Positions 9,369 through 18,649 are shown, counted from the stretch's first letter. The stretch: DNA of 64,000 nt from Jiangella gansuensis DSM 44835 (GCF_000515395.1 NZ_KI911782.1:532990-596989); one strand, 5' to 3'. Translations and numbers: made by a program. Notes: generated from the letters alone by a model not told the origin.

Positions 9369-10661
9369 TCAGCCCAGCTGGTCGGCGCCGAAGCGCTGGT
9401 AGACGGTGCGCTCCCGGACGGGGTAGACCTCGCGGCCGGTCAGCGCGTTGACGATGACGCTGTTGCGGTGTGCCCCGAGGCCGAGGTCGGGCGCTCCGAC
9501 GCCGTGCGTGTGCAGCTCGGCGTTCTGGGCGTACAGCGTCGACGGCGCACCCGAGGCGAGCTCCAACCGGTAGTCGGCCGCGACCAGAGGCCGCCCGCGC
9601 TCGTCGCGCGCCAGCAGACCCGGCGCCACCGGCAGCGGGGCAGGCTCGTGTCCTGTCCCGAGCACCACGACGTCGGTGTCACGGGTGAACGTGCGGTCTT
9701 GGTCGCGGTGGTGCCAGGTGAGCCGCCAGCGCCGGCCCGGCCGCGGCGACGGTTCGATGGCGCGCAGCTCGCAGCCGCCGCCGTACGTGACCGGCGGGTC
9801 GTCGCGGTCGATCGTCGCAGCGTAGAGAAGGTCGTAGATGCGTTCGCTGGTTTCGGCGGAGAGCCCCTTGTAGAGCAGATCCTGCCCGGCCCGGACGCGG
9901 TCGCGGACCTCCGGCGGCAGGCCGTGGAAGTACGCCGTGTACTCGGGCGTGAAGTGTTCGAGTCCGAGCTTCGAGTACTCCATCGGCAGGAACCCGCCCG
10001 AGCGGGTGAACCAGTCCACCGTCAGGCCGCCGGGCAACCCGGTCTCCAGGAGGTCCGCCACGACCTCGCCGGCGCTCTGCCCGGACCCGACGACGGTGAC
10101 GGCGCCCGCGGTCACCGCTTTCTCCCGGTAGGTCAGGTAGTCCGCGGTGTGGAAGACGGCGTCACCGACGACGTCGCGGGCGACGGCTGGCACCGACGGC
10201 CGGCTGCCCACCCCGAACACGACCGAGCGGGCTCGATGCTCCTCGACGCCGTCGGACGTGCACACCCGCACCAGCCAGCGGCCGTCGCCCGCTGGCGTCA
10301 CGGACTCCACGCGCGACCCGAACCGGCACGACGGCAGCGACTCGGCAACCCAGCGTGCGTAGGCGTCGAACTCCGCGCGCGGCACGTGGAACCGCTCGTA
10401 GAAGTAGAAGCGGTACAGCCGGCCGCGCTCGTGCAGGTAGTTCAGGAACGAGTACCGGCTGGTCGGGTCGGCAAGGGTCACCAGGTCGGCCAGGAACGGC
10501 ACCTGAAGGGTCGTGCCGGGCAGCATCAGCCCGGGATGCCAGGAGAACCGGGGCGAAGCGTCGAAGAACCTCGCCTCGACGTCCGGCACCGGCGACAGCA
10601 ACGCGGCCAGGCCGAGATTGAACGGTCCCAGCCCGACGCCGACGACGTCCAGCTCGCTCAC
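9369..10661 (-). CDS. rhbE: FAD/NADPH amine N-hydroxylase (lysine/ornithine monooxygenase family)
   Basis: A 430-aa flavin monooxygenase that would hydroxylate the terminal amine of 1,3-diaminopropane before acetylation. Seen: FAD motif GVGLGPFNLGLAAL (residues 7-20), the signature FLADLVTLADPTSRYSFLNYL, NADPH motif VVGSGQSAGEV (about 195), the ATG-like GTGHEP and the C-terminal NAELHTHGVGAPDLGLGAHR. The GTG start at 10661 overlaps the acetyltransferase stop by 4 bp (GTGA); an in-frame extension upstream has no homology. The siderophore role follows from the operon. Confidence 0.88.
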   Translation of the reverse strand: MSELDVVGVGLGPFNLGLAALLSPVPDVEARFFDASPRFSWHPGLMLPGTTLQVPFLADLVTLADPTSRYSFLNYLHERGRLYRFYFYERFHVPRAEFDAYARWVAESLPSCRFGSRVESVTPAGDGRWLVRVCTSDGVEEHRARSVVFGVGSRPSVPAVARDVVGDAVFHTADYLTYREKAVTAGAVTVVGSGQSAGEVVADLLETGLPGGLTVDWFTRSGGFLPMEYSKLGLEHFTPEYTAYFHGLPPEVRDRVRAGQDLLYKGLSAETSERIYDLLYAATIDRDDPPVTYGGGCELRAIEPSPRPGRRWRLTWHHRDQDRTFTRDTDVVVLGTGHEPAPLPVAPGLLARDERGRPLVAADYRLELASGAPSTLYAQNAELHTHGVGAPDLGLGAHRNSVIVNALTGREVYPVRERTVYQRFGADQLG

Positions 10662-11302
10662 GATGCCTCCCCAGCCGCATGGCTGCGGGATCCGGGCTGC
10701 CCTGGCGTCCCGGATCCCGCAACCATCGGGTCCATGGACGCGGCGACGGCGGCCCGGTCGCCCGGCCAGCGCGCGTCGAACTCCGCTCGGGTGCAGGCGA
10801 GCACCGCGGCTCGCTTGTCCGGCAGGTCGGCCTCGCCCAGCGTCGTCAACCCCAGCCGGGCGCAGTAGGCGAGCATCCGGCCGTTGCGGACGTCCGGCTC
10901 GCAGACGGCCCGCGCGCCCCGGCCCAGCAGATACGCCAGCACCGCCCGGCCCATCAGCCGGGGCACCCCCGTGCCGAGCATCGACAGCGGCCCGGCCAGC
11001 AGGTGGAAGCCCACGTCGTCGGCGCGCGCCGGGTAGTACGCGGCCAGCGGGTCGTCCTGCACGCGGTAGGTCTCGACGTAGCCGAACGGGACTCCGTCGG
11101 CCGACACCACCCACGGCGCGAGGTGGGTGAGCCCGGCCAGGTAGTCGCGGATGGCCGGTAGCGGCTTGTCGAGCTGCCACCACGGGACGACGTGTGGCCG
11201 GTTCATCCAGTCGTGGACGAGCGCGGCGTCGGCGTCCGCCCGGGCTGGGGTGAACGTCAGCTCGACGGCGGCACCCGGGAGCGTCACGAACAACGCGCTC
11301 AT
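10658..11302 (-). CDS. rhbD: siderophore N-acetyltransferase (IucB-like GNAT)
   Basis: A 214-aa GNAT protein of the IucB/RhbD type that would acetylate the N-hydroxy-amine using acetyl-CoA, forming the hydroxamate. Seen: N-terminal HDWMNRPHVVPWWQLDKP, VPFGYVETYRV, DVGFHLLAGP and the CoA-binding region LGTGVPRLMGRAVLAYLL, then VCEPDVRNGRMLAYCARLG. The C-terminus carries about 40 extra residues rich in Gly, Ser and Pro that look unstructured. It overlaps both neighbours by 4 bp. Confidence 0.87.
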   Translation of the reverse strand: MSALFVTLPGAAVELTFTPARADADAALVHDWMNRPHVVPWWQLDKPLPAIRDYLAGLTHLAPWVVSADGVPFGYVETYRVQDDPLAAYYPARADDVGFHLLAGPLSMLGTGVPRLMGRAVLAYLLGRGARAVCEPDVRNGRMLAYCARLGLTTLGEADLPDKRAAVLACTRAEFDARWPGDRAAVAASMDPMVAGSGTPGQPGSRSHAAGEAS

Positions 11303-13140
11303 GGGGCCACCCCCAGCAGCGGGTTGGGCAGCGTCACGTACACCGACTGGGTGGCGATGTCGCCGACCAGTTCGTCCATGTCGCGCGCCCGGGTGAGCAG
11401 GTTCGCCTTGCACGGCCAGCGTTCGTCGTCGAGAAGCCGGTCCAGGAGCGTCGCCGGGTATCGCCCGCCGCGCCGGCGTTCCGATGTCAGCACCCGGCGC
11501 AGGTCCGCCAGCAGCAGCGACTCGTCGGCGCACGGGCCCAGCGCGTTCACCACACCGAGAGTCAGGTTGACGAACAGGTAGTAGACGAGCCGCTCGTCGG
11601 CCAGCGTCTCCGGGAAGATCGATTCGGTGGCTTCGCCCAGGCCGGGGACGACGGCGGTCAGGTCGCCGTGCGCCGCCTCGCGGTGGAAGTACCCCTGGCT
11701 GTCGCGGTACGCCCCGCGCACCGGCCAGCCGTCCTCCAACTCGACCAGCGTGTTCTGCTGGTGCGCCTCGAAGCACAGCCCGACGTCGAGGTACAGGCGG
11801 ATCAGCGACCGGACGACGACGTCGCAGAACCGGCCGAACCACTCCCGGGCGACGTCGTCCTCGGCTCGGCCGGTCCGGGCCGCGATCGCCGCGACGATGG
11901 CCGACAGCCGGCTGCGTCCGCCGTACGGGTGGTCCTGGCACAGGGTGGTCAGCGCGGACACGTCCCGTGGCCCGCCGGTGCCCCACCGGTTCGACCTCAG
12001 CAGTACCGAGAAGCCGTTCAGGACGTCGTCGCCGCGGGTGACGGTGAGGTAGGCCGGGTCCTGGACGAGGACGAAGTCCGGCGCGGCCTGCGCGGTCCAC
12101 TGCCCGACCACGGTGCGCGCCAGCCGTGCGGACTCCACGGCGCGGTCCAGCTCCTTCGGCAGCGTGACCCGCATCGAGTTCGTGACCCGCACGTGCAGCG
12201 AGAACTTCAGCTGCCACGGCGACTCGGCCCGGTAGACGGTGCGGACGGACGTGGTGGGCAGGTACGGCGAGCCCCACTCTCCGAGGTCCACGACCGCGCC
12301 GCTGTCGAACAGGTCCGCGGTTTCCGGTGCGGTGGCCAGCCGGTCCGCCTCGTACGGGTGCGCCGGCAGCAGCATCCGGTCACCGCCGACGGCGCCGAGC
12401 GTGGCGTCCAGCGCGGCGGAGTCCACCGCGGGGTCCTCGCGCAGCAGCGCTTCGGCCAGGAGCGGCGCCGGGGTGTCCACCGCGCTGCCGTGCCGGATGA
12501 GGTCGGCGGAGACGGCCAGCCAGCGCAGCGGGAACCGGCCGCCGGTCTCCGGGGAGTACCGCTGCCGTTCCGTGCCGCTCATCTCGCCGCGGCTCTTCGG
12601 GGTCGGGTGCACCAGGTGCCCGAGCAGGAGTGCCTGTTCGGTCTCGCCGAAGGTCAGCGGCTCGGGCGACCAGAGCCGGTCGATGTCGCCGCCTCGGCGG
12701 GTCAGGTGGTCGGCGACCGCGGCGGCACTGTCGAGGACCCGGGTCAGCAGCGCTTCACCGCGGCCCGGTGCCTCGTCGAGCGTGTCGGCCAGCAGTACCG
12801 CCAGCGGCGCCAGCGCGATCGGCCGCGGCGCGGCGTCGCCGAGCTGGATCAGCGCCGGCAGCTCGAGCTGGTGCCGGAACGTCGCGGAGACACGCCGGAC
12901 CCCGATCAGCAGGCGGCCGTTCCAGCGGGGCAGCGGCACGACGACGACCGGCTGATCGCCGCGGGTGTCCAGCGTCCAGCCGGGCAGCTCGCGCAGCCAG
13001 CAGGTGAGCAGCGCGTGCGCGCCGGCGTCGTCCGCGGCCTCCCGTGGCGACGGTTTCCGCGACTCCTGGAGAGTTATGCACCCTTCCGGAGCACTTTCAG
13101 CGTGCACAACTCTCCAGAAGTCGCGGGTGGGGGCGGTCAC
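11299..13140 (-). CDS. rhbC: NIS siderophore synthetase, IucA-like (first condensation)
   Basis: A 613-aa IucA/IucC-family synthetase. Seen: LLPAHPYEADRL (HP motif, about residue 270), LKFSLHVRVTNSMRVTLPKEL, and FEAHQQNTLVELEDG near residue 480 in the FhuF-like domain, with Q replacing the G of the usual HGQN. It is expected to attach the first N-acyl-N-hydroxy-diaminopropane arm to citrate. The GTG start at 13140 overlaps the decarboxylase stop (GTGA). The two synthetases in the operon belong to different branches, as in the rhizobactin and aerobactin loci. Confidence 0.85.
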   Translation of the reverse strand: MTAPTRDFWRVVHAESAPEGCITLQESRKPSPREAADDAGAHALLTCWLRELPGWTLDTRGDQPVVVVPLPRWNGRLLIGVRRVSATFRHQLELPALIQLGDAAPRPIALAPLAVLLADTLDEAPGRGEALLTRVLDSAAAVADHLTRRGGDIDRLWSPEPLTFGETEQALLLGHLVHPTPKSRGEMSGTERQRYSPETGGRFPLRWLAVSADLIRHGSAVDTPAPLLAEALLREDPAVDSAALDATLGAVGGDRMLLPAHPYEADRLATAPETADLFDSGAVVDLGEWGSPYLPTTSVRTVYRAESPWQLKFSLHVRVTNSMRVTLPKELDRAVESARLARTVVGQWTAQAAPDFVLVQDPAYLTVTRGDDVLNGFSVLLRSNRWGTGGPRDVSALTTLCQDHPYGGRSRLSAIVAAIAARTGRAEDDVAREWFGRFCDVVVRSLIRLYLDVGLCFEAHQQNTLVELEDGWPVRGAYRDSQGYFHREAAHGDLTAVVPGLGEATESIFPETLADERLVYYLFVNLTLGVVNALGPCADESLLLADLRRVLTSERRRGGRYPATLLDRLLDDERWPCKANLLTRARDMDELVGDIATQSVYVTLPNPLLGVAP

Positions 13141-14585
13141 GCGGCCTCCTTGGCGGTGGTGACGACGGTGTCGAGCAGGGCGGCGATGTCGCCGGCCGTG
13201 GTCAGCGGATTCGTCAGGGTGAGCTTGAGCGCGACCCGTCCGCGGTGCCGGGTGCGGCCGACGACGGCGCGGCCGGACGCCAACAGGCGCCGCTGGACGG
13301 CCACGTTGAGCTCGTCCAGCCGGGCCTCGCCCAGCCCGGCCGCACGGCAGCGGAACAGCACCATCACCGTCTGCGGCGGCGCCAGCAGCTCCAGCTCCGG
13401 CCGGTCGGTGACGGCGTCGCCGGCGGACGCGGCCAGGTCGACCAGGTGCTCGACCATCGCGGCCAGCCGGCGCCGCCCGGTCGCCCGCAGCGACACGAGG
13501 ATCTTCAGCGCGTCGAACCGCCGCGACGTGTCCAGTGATCGGTCGACGAGGTTGAGCACGTCCGCGTCGTCGGTCCGGTTCAGGTAGTCGGCCGGTTCGC
13601 GCACGCTGCCCAGCAGCGCGGCGTCGCGGACCAGCAGCACGCTGGCGCCGATCGGTTGCCACCACAGCTTGTGCAGGTCGGCGGTGATCGAGTCGGCCCG
13701 CTCCAGACCGGTCAGAAGCGGCCGCAGCCGGTCGCTGAGCAGCAGCGCTGACCCGACCGCGGCGTCCACGTGGAACCACGCGCCGGCGTCCGCGGCCCGG
13801 TCGGCCAGGGCGTCGAGCGGATCGATCCCCCCGGTGTCGGTGGTGCCGGCCGTCCCGACGACGGCGATCGGCACGGCTCCGGTCTGCCGCAGCCCGTCCA
13901 GGCAGCGGTCCAGCGCGGGGACATCCATCCGGCCGGCGTCGTCGGTGGCCACCGCGACGACGGCGTCCCGGCCGAGGCCCAGCACGGCGGCCGCCTGCCG
14001 GACGCTGACATGGGCCGCGGAGGAGGCGAGGATGCGCCACCGCGCGGCCACCGGCGGCAGCCCGTTGACGTTCGCGCCCCCGGCCGCGTGGTCGCGTGCG
14101 AGCAAGAGACCGAGCAGGTTCGACGCCGTCCCGCCGGCGGTCAGCACGCCCGACGCGGCGGCCGGCAGCCCCGCCAGCGTGCCCAGCCTGCTCACCAGCC
14201 GGTCCTCGACGTAGGTGGCGGCCGGCGCCTGGTCGAAGGAGTCCATCGACTGGTTGGTGACCGCGATGGCCAGCTCGGTCGCGGCCGCCGTCAGCAGCGT
14301 CGGCGGATGCAGGTGAGCCGCGCACCACGGATCGGTGACTCGGGCGCCGTTGGCCAGCACCTGCCGCCCGACGTCGGCCAGCACGTCGCGCAGCGGTTCG
14401 GCGTCGTCAGGCAGGGGTTCGACGGCGGCGGCCGCCGTTCGCAGCCCGGCCGGGTCCAGTGCCGGGAACGGCGGGCGGTCGTCGGTACCGGCCAGCACGT
14501 CCAGCACGTCCGCGACCGCCGCGCGCAGAGCGTCGTGCGAGGCGGCGCTGCCGTCGAGGAACAGCGGTGTGTCGTGGCCGGTCAC
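13137..14585 (-). CDS. rhbB: PLP-dependent group II decarboxylase, probable diaminobutyrate decarboxylase
   Basis: A 482-aa group II (DDC/GAD fold) decarboxylase. The PLP lysine lies in SITADLHKLWWQPIGAS; the Asp that holds the pyridine ring is in WFHVDAAVGSALLLS; NQSMDSFDQAPAATYVE near residue 98 is the typical active-site loop. Paired with the upstream aminotransferase it would convert L-2,4-diaminobutyrate to 1,3-diaminopropane, as in the rhb, schizokinen and acinetobactin-type routes. Lysine decarboxylase (DesA) is the main alternative in actinomycetes, but the diaminobutyrate aminotransferase next door favours diaminobutyrate. GTG start; 4-bp overlap with rhbA. Confidence 0.85.
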   Translation of the reverse strand: MTGHDTPLFLDGSAASHDALRAAVADVLDVLAGTDDRPPFPALDPAGLRTAAAAVEPLPDDAEPLRDVLADVGRQVLANGARVTDPWCAAHLHPPTLLTAAATELAIAVTNQSMDSFDQAPAATYVEDRLVSRLGTLAGLPAAASGVLTAGGTASNLLGLLLARDHAAGGANVNGLPPVAARWRILASSAAHVSVRQAAAVLGLGRDAVVAVATDDAGRMDVPALDRCLDGLRQTGAVPIAVVGTAGTTDTGGIDPLDALADRAADAGAWFHVDAAVGSALLLSDRLRPLLTGLERADSITADLHKLWWQPIGASVLLVRDAALLGSVREPADYLNRTDDADVLNLVDRSLDTSRRFDALKILVSLRATGRRRLAAMVEHLVDLAASAGDAVTDRPELELLAPPQTVMVLFRCRAAGLGEARLDELNVAVQRRLLASGRAVVGRTRHRGRVALKLTLTNPLTTAGDIAALLDTVVTTAKEAA

Positions 14586-15961
14586 CGCGGTTCGTCCCGG
14601 CTCGCCCGCAGCGCCGCGCCGAACGCGTCGACCACCCGGTCGACCTCCGCCGCGGTGATGATCAGGGGTGGCAGGAACCGCACGACGGCGTCATGCGTGC
14701 CGCCCACTTCCACGATGACGCCGCGGTGCAGCATCTCCCGCTGCACCCGGCCGGCCAGCCAGCCGTCCGGCACCGGGACGCCGTCGGCGTCGATCACCTC
14801 CGGGTCGACCAGTTCGGCGCCGACCATCAGGCCGCGACCGCGCACGTGCCCGACCCGCGGGTCGTCGGACGCAACCGCCAGCAGGCCCTCGGTGAGCCGG
14901 CGGCCGACGTCGCGGGCGTGCTCGACCCACCCGGCCGTCGTGACCTCCCGGATCGTCGCCGCGCCGGCAGCCAGTGCCAGCGTCGAGCCGCGGAACGTGC
15001 CGGCGTGCGCGCCGGGCTGCCAGCCGTCCAGGGCACCCCGGTGGACGATGACCGCGAGCGGCAGCCCACCACCGATCGCCTTCGAGAGCACCAGGACGTC
15101 CGCCTCCAGGCCGACGGCCTCGCTGGCCCACAGGTCACCGGTGCGGCCGAGACCGGTCTGGACCTCGTCGGCGATCAGCACGGTCCCCGCCGCCCGGGTG
15201 GCCCGGCGGACGGTGCCGGCGAACGCCGCCGGCATCGGGTGCACGCCGCCCTCGCCCTGCACCGGCTCGGCGATGACCGCGGCCGGCGCGGCGATCCCGC
15301 TGAGGTCGTCGGCCAGCGCCCACTCGACGACTCTGCCGGCCATGCCCGCGGCGTCGTGCAGGCCGAACGGCGAACGGAACGCCGTCGGGAACGGCAGGTG
15401 GTGCACGTCCGGCAGCAGCGTGCCCAGCGGCTCCTTCGCCGAGCGGCGGCCGGTGAGCGCCAGCGTGCCCTGGGTCATGCCGTGGTAGGCGCCGCCGAAG
15501 GCGAGCACCCCGGACCGCCCGGTCGAGGTGCGGGCCAGTTTGACCGCGGCCTCGACGGCGTCGGCGCCGCTCGGGCCGCAGAACAGGATGCGCCCGTCGC
15601 GCAGGTGTTGCGGCAGTACTTCGAACAGCTGGGTGACGAAGCCGTCGCGGACCGGCGTCGGCAGGTCCAGCGTCGACAGGGGCGCACCGGAGTCGAGAGC
15701 GTCCCGGATCGCCTGCACCACCACCGGATGGTTGTGGCCGAGGGCCAGCGCACCGGCGCCGGCCAGGCAGTCGAGGTAGGCGTTGCCCTGCCGGTCGCGG
15801 ACCGTGCACCCGCGTGCCTCGACCAGGGCGATGGGCAGCCGCCGGGGATAGGAACGGGCCGACGACTCCCGGCGGCGTTGCCGTTCGAGCAGCTCGTCGT
15901 GGGGTTCGGTCGTTCCGGTTGCTGGTGGATCGGCGAGCTTGACACCCTCGTGGTACGCCAC
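14582..15961 (-). CDS. rhbA: diaminobutyrate-2-oxoglutarate aminotransferase
   Basis: A 459-aa class III (omega) aminotransferase that makes L-2,4-diaminobutyrate from aspartate semialdehyde and glutamate. Seen: NAYLDCLAGAGALALGHNHP, the phosphate loop FCGPSGADAVEAAVKLART, AYHGMTQGTLALTG, the Asp of IADEVQTGLGRTG and the PLP lysine in VLVLSKAIGGGLPLAV. GTG start at 15961 with AAAGGA about 9 nt upstream. It is the first gene of the operon, 37 bp downstream of an iron box. EctB of ectoine synthesis is the nearest relative, but no ectoine genes are present. Confidence 0.88.
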   Translation of the reverse strand: MAYHEGVKLADPPATGTTEPHDELLERQRRRESSARSYPRRLPIALVEARGCTVRDRQGNAYLDCLAGAGALALGHNHPVVVQAIRDALDSGAPLSTLDLPTPVRDGFVTQLFEVLPQHLRDGRILFCGPSGADAVEAAVKLARTSTGRSGVLAFGGAYHGMTQGTLALTGRRSAKEPLGTLLPDVHHLPFPTAFRSPFGLHDAAGMAGRVVEWALADDLSGIAAPAAVIAEPVQGEGGVHPMPAAFAGTVRRATRAAGTVLIADEVQTGLGRTGDLWASEAVGLEADVLVLSKAIGGGLPLAVIVHRGALDGWQPGAHAGTFRGSTLALAAGAATIREVTTAGWVEHARDVGRRLTEGLLAVASDDPRVGHVRGRGLMVGAELVDPEVIDADGVPVPDGWLAGRVQREMLHRGVIVEVGGTHDAVVRFLPPLIITAAEVDRVVDAFGAALRASRDEPR

Positions 15962-15998
15962 GGGCGCGGTCCTTTCACGGAGAATGATCTGCAGTCAA

Positions 15999-16017
15999 CT
16001 AGGTTTGCCTAACCTAA
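15999..16017 (-). promoter_or_regulatory. iron box (IdeR/DmdR/DtxR-type operator)
   Basis: On the minus strand the 19-mer TTAGGTTAGGCAAACCTAG matches the actinobacterial DtxR/IdeR consensus TTAGGTTAGGCTAACCTAA at all but two or three positions. It lies 37 bp upstream of the first siderophore gene, where a promoter is expected, so iron repression of the whole operon is likely. Confidence 0.85.
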
Positions 16018-16062
16018 CTCAGACCGCAAGTGCCTCCGTGATGCTGCTTGCTGTGCACCCCG

Positions 16063-16137
16063 AAAATGATCACGTCCACCATGGGTGCACCCGCACCACC
16101 ATGGATGCATGCCGCGTGGAGCGGGAGAACGCCTGGG
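16063..16137 (+). repeat. palindromic intergenic repeat, copy C
   Basis: Starts with AAAATGATCACG (TGATCA at 16067-16072), then a more diverged hairpin, and ends with GTGGAGCGGGAGAACGCCTGG, nearly identical to copy D. It lies between the iron box and the 3' end of the septum-formation-type gene, i.e. again just beyond a gene end. Confidence 0.65.
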
Positions 16138-16223
16138 GGCGGCCGGCAGTTCGACCCGAAGACCGCCCGGCCGGGCGGCGAGCGGAGCGGCTGCGGCGGA
16201 ATCGACGCGCCGCCGCTCCGTCG

Positions 16224-16973
16224 TCAGGTCTGGGCCCGCTCCGCGAGCGTCCCCGTCAGCGGGCCGTTCGGCGACATGGCGATGCAGATGATCTCGCGGC
16301 TGGACACCCAGCGATCCTCGGCCGGGTAAATGTAGGTGAACCCGATGGTCATGTTCTGGGCCGCCGAGGGTGCGTAAGCCCACAGCAGGTCATTGCACCT
16401 CTGGTCAGCCTCCGCGAAGACCGCATCCTCGCCCGGGTAGGGTCCACGCTCCAGCTCGACGATGCCGAACACCTCGCCTTCGTGCGGCTGCGCGCACGGC
16501 ACGGCAGGCAGTGAGAAGACCCTGGTCGTCTCCTCCAGGTCGTTGACGCAGTCGCCGACCCCCAGCTTCTCCGGCGCGAGATCCCCCGCCTCGGTGACGC
16601 GACCCGACTCGTCGCGGTCGGCCCGGTCCGTGGTGCCGACCGCGCTCAGGGTGATGATGAGCGTGAGCCAGACGCCGGACGCCACCAGCCCGCCGATCGC
16701 GTGCTTCTTGCCGGGCTGGTTCCGGTCGCTGAGCTGGACCAGCGCGATGATGGCGCAGGTGATGGCCAGCGGGAAGACGGCGAAGACCCCGAACAGCAGC
16801 GCGGCCACGGCGAGCTTGTTCGTGGACGGGTCGCGTGGCGGCCCCTCTTCGGCAGCCCATGGGTTGTACGGGCCGGGTGTGTAGGGCCGGGGTTCGAAAT
16901 ACGGCCGCGGCTGCGGATGGGGCTGCGGCGGTTGTGCTGGCTGGGCGTACGGGTCCGCCCCGGGATCGGACAT
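16224..16973 (-). CDS. DUF4190 / septum-formation domain membrane protein
   Basis: A 249-aa protein with a Pro/Gln/Tyr-rich N-terminal tail (residues 1-45), two membrane segments (LAVAALLFGVFAVFPLAITCAIIAL and the AIGGLVASGVWLTLIITL region), then an extracellular domain (from about 120) with VGDCVNDLEETTRVFSLPAVPCAQPHEGEVFG, which is the Cys-paired septum-formation (Septum_form) pattern. The actual role in cell division is not established for the family. ATG 16973 was chosen over an in-frame upstream codon because it gives the usual MSDPGADPY start. Confidence 0.75.
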   Translation of the reverse strand: MSDPGADPYAQPAQPPQPHPQPRPYFEPRPYTPGPYNPWAAEEGPPRDPSTNKLAVAALLFGVFAVFPLAITCAIIALVQLSDRNQPGKKHAIGGLVASGVWLTLIITLSAVGTTDRADRDESGRVTEAGDLAPEKLGVGDCVNDLEETTRVFSLPAVPCAQPHEGEVFGIVELERGPYPGEDAVFAEADQRCNDLLWAYAPSAAQNMTIGFTYIYPAEDRWVSSREIICIAMSPNGPLTGTLAERAQT

Positions 16974-17128
16974 GGTGCGGACGGTAGCGCCTCGGCCGGA
17001 CAGATGCCTCACAACATGACATTGCATAGGTCTCGTGCGGAACGTAACGCGGCGATAACCTCTGCCCTACATCGGCCGATCTTCAATGGTCGAGCTTGTG
17101 CCCTGTCGGTCCCGGAGAGGAACGCGTC

Positions 17129-18475
17129 ATGAGGCTTACCGATCAGCCCCGTTCGAAGCGCCGCCTGGTGGTGGCCGCCGCTGCCGCCACGCTCGCGCTG
17201 ACGGTCGTCGCCGTCCCGCCCACCGTCGGCGCCGCGGAGTCGAGCCTGCCCAGCGGCAACACCGAGTACCGCACGCTGGCCGACTACGAGGCGGACATGG
17301 CGGAGCTGGCCACCGAGCACCCGGACCTGGTCAAGCCGATCACGTTGCCGTACGCGACGACGTCCGGCCGCACCGTCCACGGCATCGAGATCAGCCGCGA
17401 CGTCGACGTCGACAACGGCAAGCCGGTCTTCGTCAATGTCGGCATGCACCACGGCAACGAGTTCCCCAGCGGCGAGCTGACCATGGAGTTCGCCATCGAC
17501 CTGGTCGAGAGCGCGGCCGCCGGCGACCCGTACGTCACCCGGCTGCTCGACGAGGCCCGCGTCGTCGTCGTGCCGGTGGTGAACGTCGACGGCTTCGTCC
17601 GCGGCCGCCGCCAGACCGACACGAACACCGACATGAACCGCAACTACGGCCTGGGCTGGCTGCCTATCTCCACCGGTGGCGCGGCGGCATGGTCGGAGCC
17701 GGAGACCCGCAACATCGAGTGGTTGCTCTCCACCCGGCAGGCCACCGTGTTCAACACCCAGCACACGTGCATCCAGGTGGTGCTCTACCCGCCGCTGCAG
17801 CTCGAGGCCGGCCCGGCCCAGGACGTCGACCGGCTGCACGCGCTGGCCTCGCAGGTGGCGGCGGCGTACGGCCCCAATTACAAGGCGCTGCCGTCGGCGG
17901 AGGACTACGAGACCACCGGAGAGGCCATCGACTGGGCGTACTTCGCCACCCGTGGCCTGTCCATCACCACCGAGACCTGCCCGGACGCGGGCGTGGCGCG
18001 CACCTACCAGACGCAGGTGCTGGACGTGTACGACGAGCACCGCCAGGCCGCGTTCACCATGCTGGAGACGGCGGCCGACCCGGCCGAGCACGCCGTCATC
18101 GCCGGCCAGGCACCGAAGGACGCGGTGTTGCGCATCACCAAGTCGTTCGACATGTACACCAGCCCATATCTCCAGGCGGACGGCTCGACCCGTCCGTCGT
18201 CGTTCACCACCACGCTCACCGACGATCTCGACATCGCCAGCCGCAACGGCAAGTTCGAGTGGTCGGTCAACCCGTCGTACCGGCCGATCCCCGCCTACCA
18301 GGCCAGCGGTGTCGAAGGGAACCAGACGGGGTTCTACACCGAGCCGTGGATCCTCACCTGCGAGCGGCCGGACGGCACGGTGCTGCAGACCGTCCCGGTG
18401 AACGTCGACCTAGGCGAGCGGGTGACCGTCGACCTCAAGGAGTGCCGCCGCGAGTTCCACCGCGACCGCAGCTGA
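17129..18475 (+). CDS. secreted M14-family zinc carboxypeptidase
   Basis: A 448-aa protein with a Sec signal peptide (basic MRLTDQPRSKRR, hydrophobic LVVAAAAATLALTVVAVP, cleavage near GAAES). The M14 zinc motif H-x-x-E is seen in NVGMHHGNEFPSGE, the substrate-binding NRNYG follows (DMNRNYGLGW), the third zinc ligand is probably the His in FNTQHTC, and the catalytic Glu region is LSITTETCPD. Residues after 320 form a beta-rich C-terminal domain. GGAGAGGAA precedes the ATG. It would trim peptides outside the cell; the substrate range is unknown. Confidence 0.85.
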   Translation: MRLTDQPRSKRRLVVAAAAATLALTVVAVPPTVGAAESSLPSGNTEYRTLADYEADMAELATEHPDLVKPITLPYATTSGRTVHGIEISRDVDVDNGKPVFVNVGMHHGNEFPSGELTMEFAIDLVESAAAGDPYVTRLLDEARVVVVPVVNVDGFVRGRRQTDTNTDMNRNYGLGWLPISTGGAAAWSEPETRNIEWLLSTRQATVFNTQHTCIQVVLYPPLQLEAGPAQDVDRLHALASQVAAAYGPNYKALPSAEDYETTGEAIDWAYFATRGLSITTETCPDAGVARTYQTQVLDVYDEHRQAAFTMLETAADPAEHAVIAGQAPKDAVLRITKSFDMYTSPYLQADGSTRPSSFTTTLTDDLDIASRNGKFEWSVNPSYRPIPAYQASGVEGNQTGFYTEPWILTCERPDGTVLQTVPVNVDLGERVTVDLKECRREFHRDRS

Positions 18476-18501
18476 CATTCGCCCCTCCCTTCTCCGACCC
18501 G

Positions 18502-18577
18502 GAAATGATCACGTTGCGTTGGGGTTCTCCCGCTTCACCAGGGATGCTTGCCTGGTGAAGCGGGAGAACGCCTGGTG
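18502..18577 (+). repeat. palindromic intergenic repeat, copy D (best hairpin)
   Basis: The clearest copy. TGATCA at 18506-18511, CGTTGCGTTGGGG, then a near-perfect hairpin whose arms TTCTCCCGCTTCACCAGG and CCTGGTGAAGCGGGAGAA pair over 18 bp with a GATGCTTG loop, then CGCCTGGTG. It lies 26 bp after the stop codon of the M14 peptidase gene. Confidence 0.8.
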
Positions 18578-18649
18578 TCGGGTCGCCGCGCCCACCCAAC
18601 CCGAGCCATACCGGCCCGGGTTGTCGGCCCGGCGTGTGAAGATGGCGGC

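Noticed and set aside
7591..9402. 603-codon plus-strand open frame opposite the rhbF-like gene
   Set aside because: Arg/Gln/Val-rich, no domain, no ribosome site; a mirror of high-GC coding on the other strand, where clear IucA/IucC motifs are present. The same applies to 9468-10868, 11668-13587, 13770-15488 and 23309-24670.
9369..11183. 604-codon version of the N-hydroxylase with a long N-terminal extension
   Set aside because: The first 174 codons are the out-of-frame shadow of the acetyltransferase gene; GTG 10661 gives the family-length enzyme and a GTGA overlap.
14582..15961. Ectoine EctB instead of a siderophore aminotransferase
   Set aside because: No EctA, EctC or EctD follow; the neighbours are decarboxylase and NIS synthetases.
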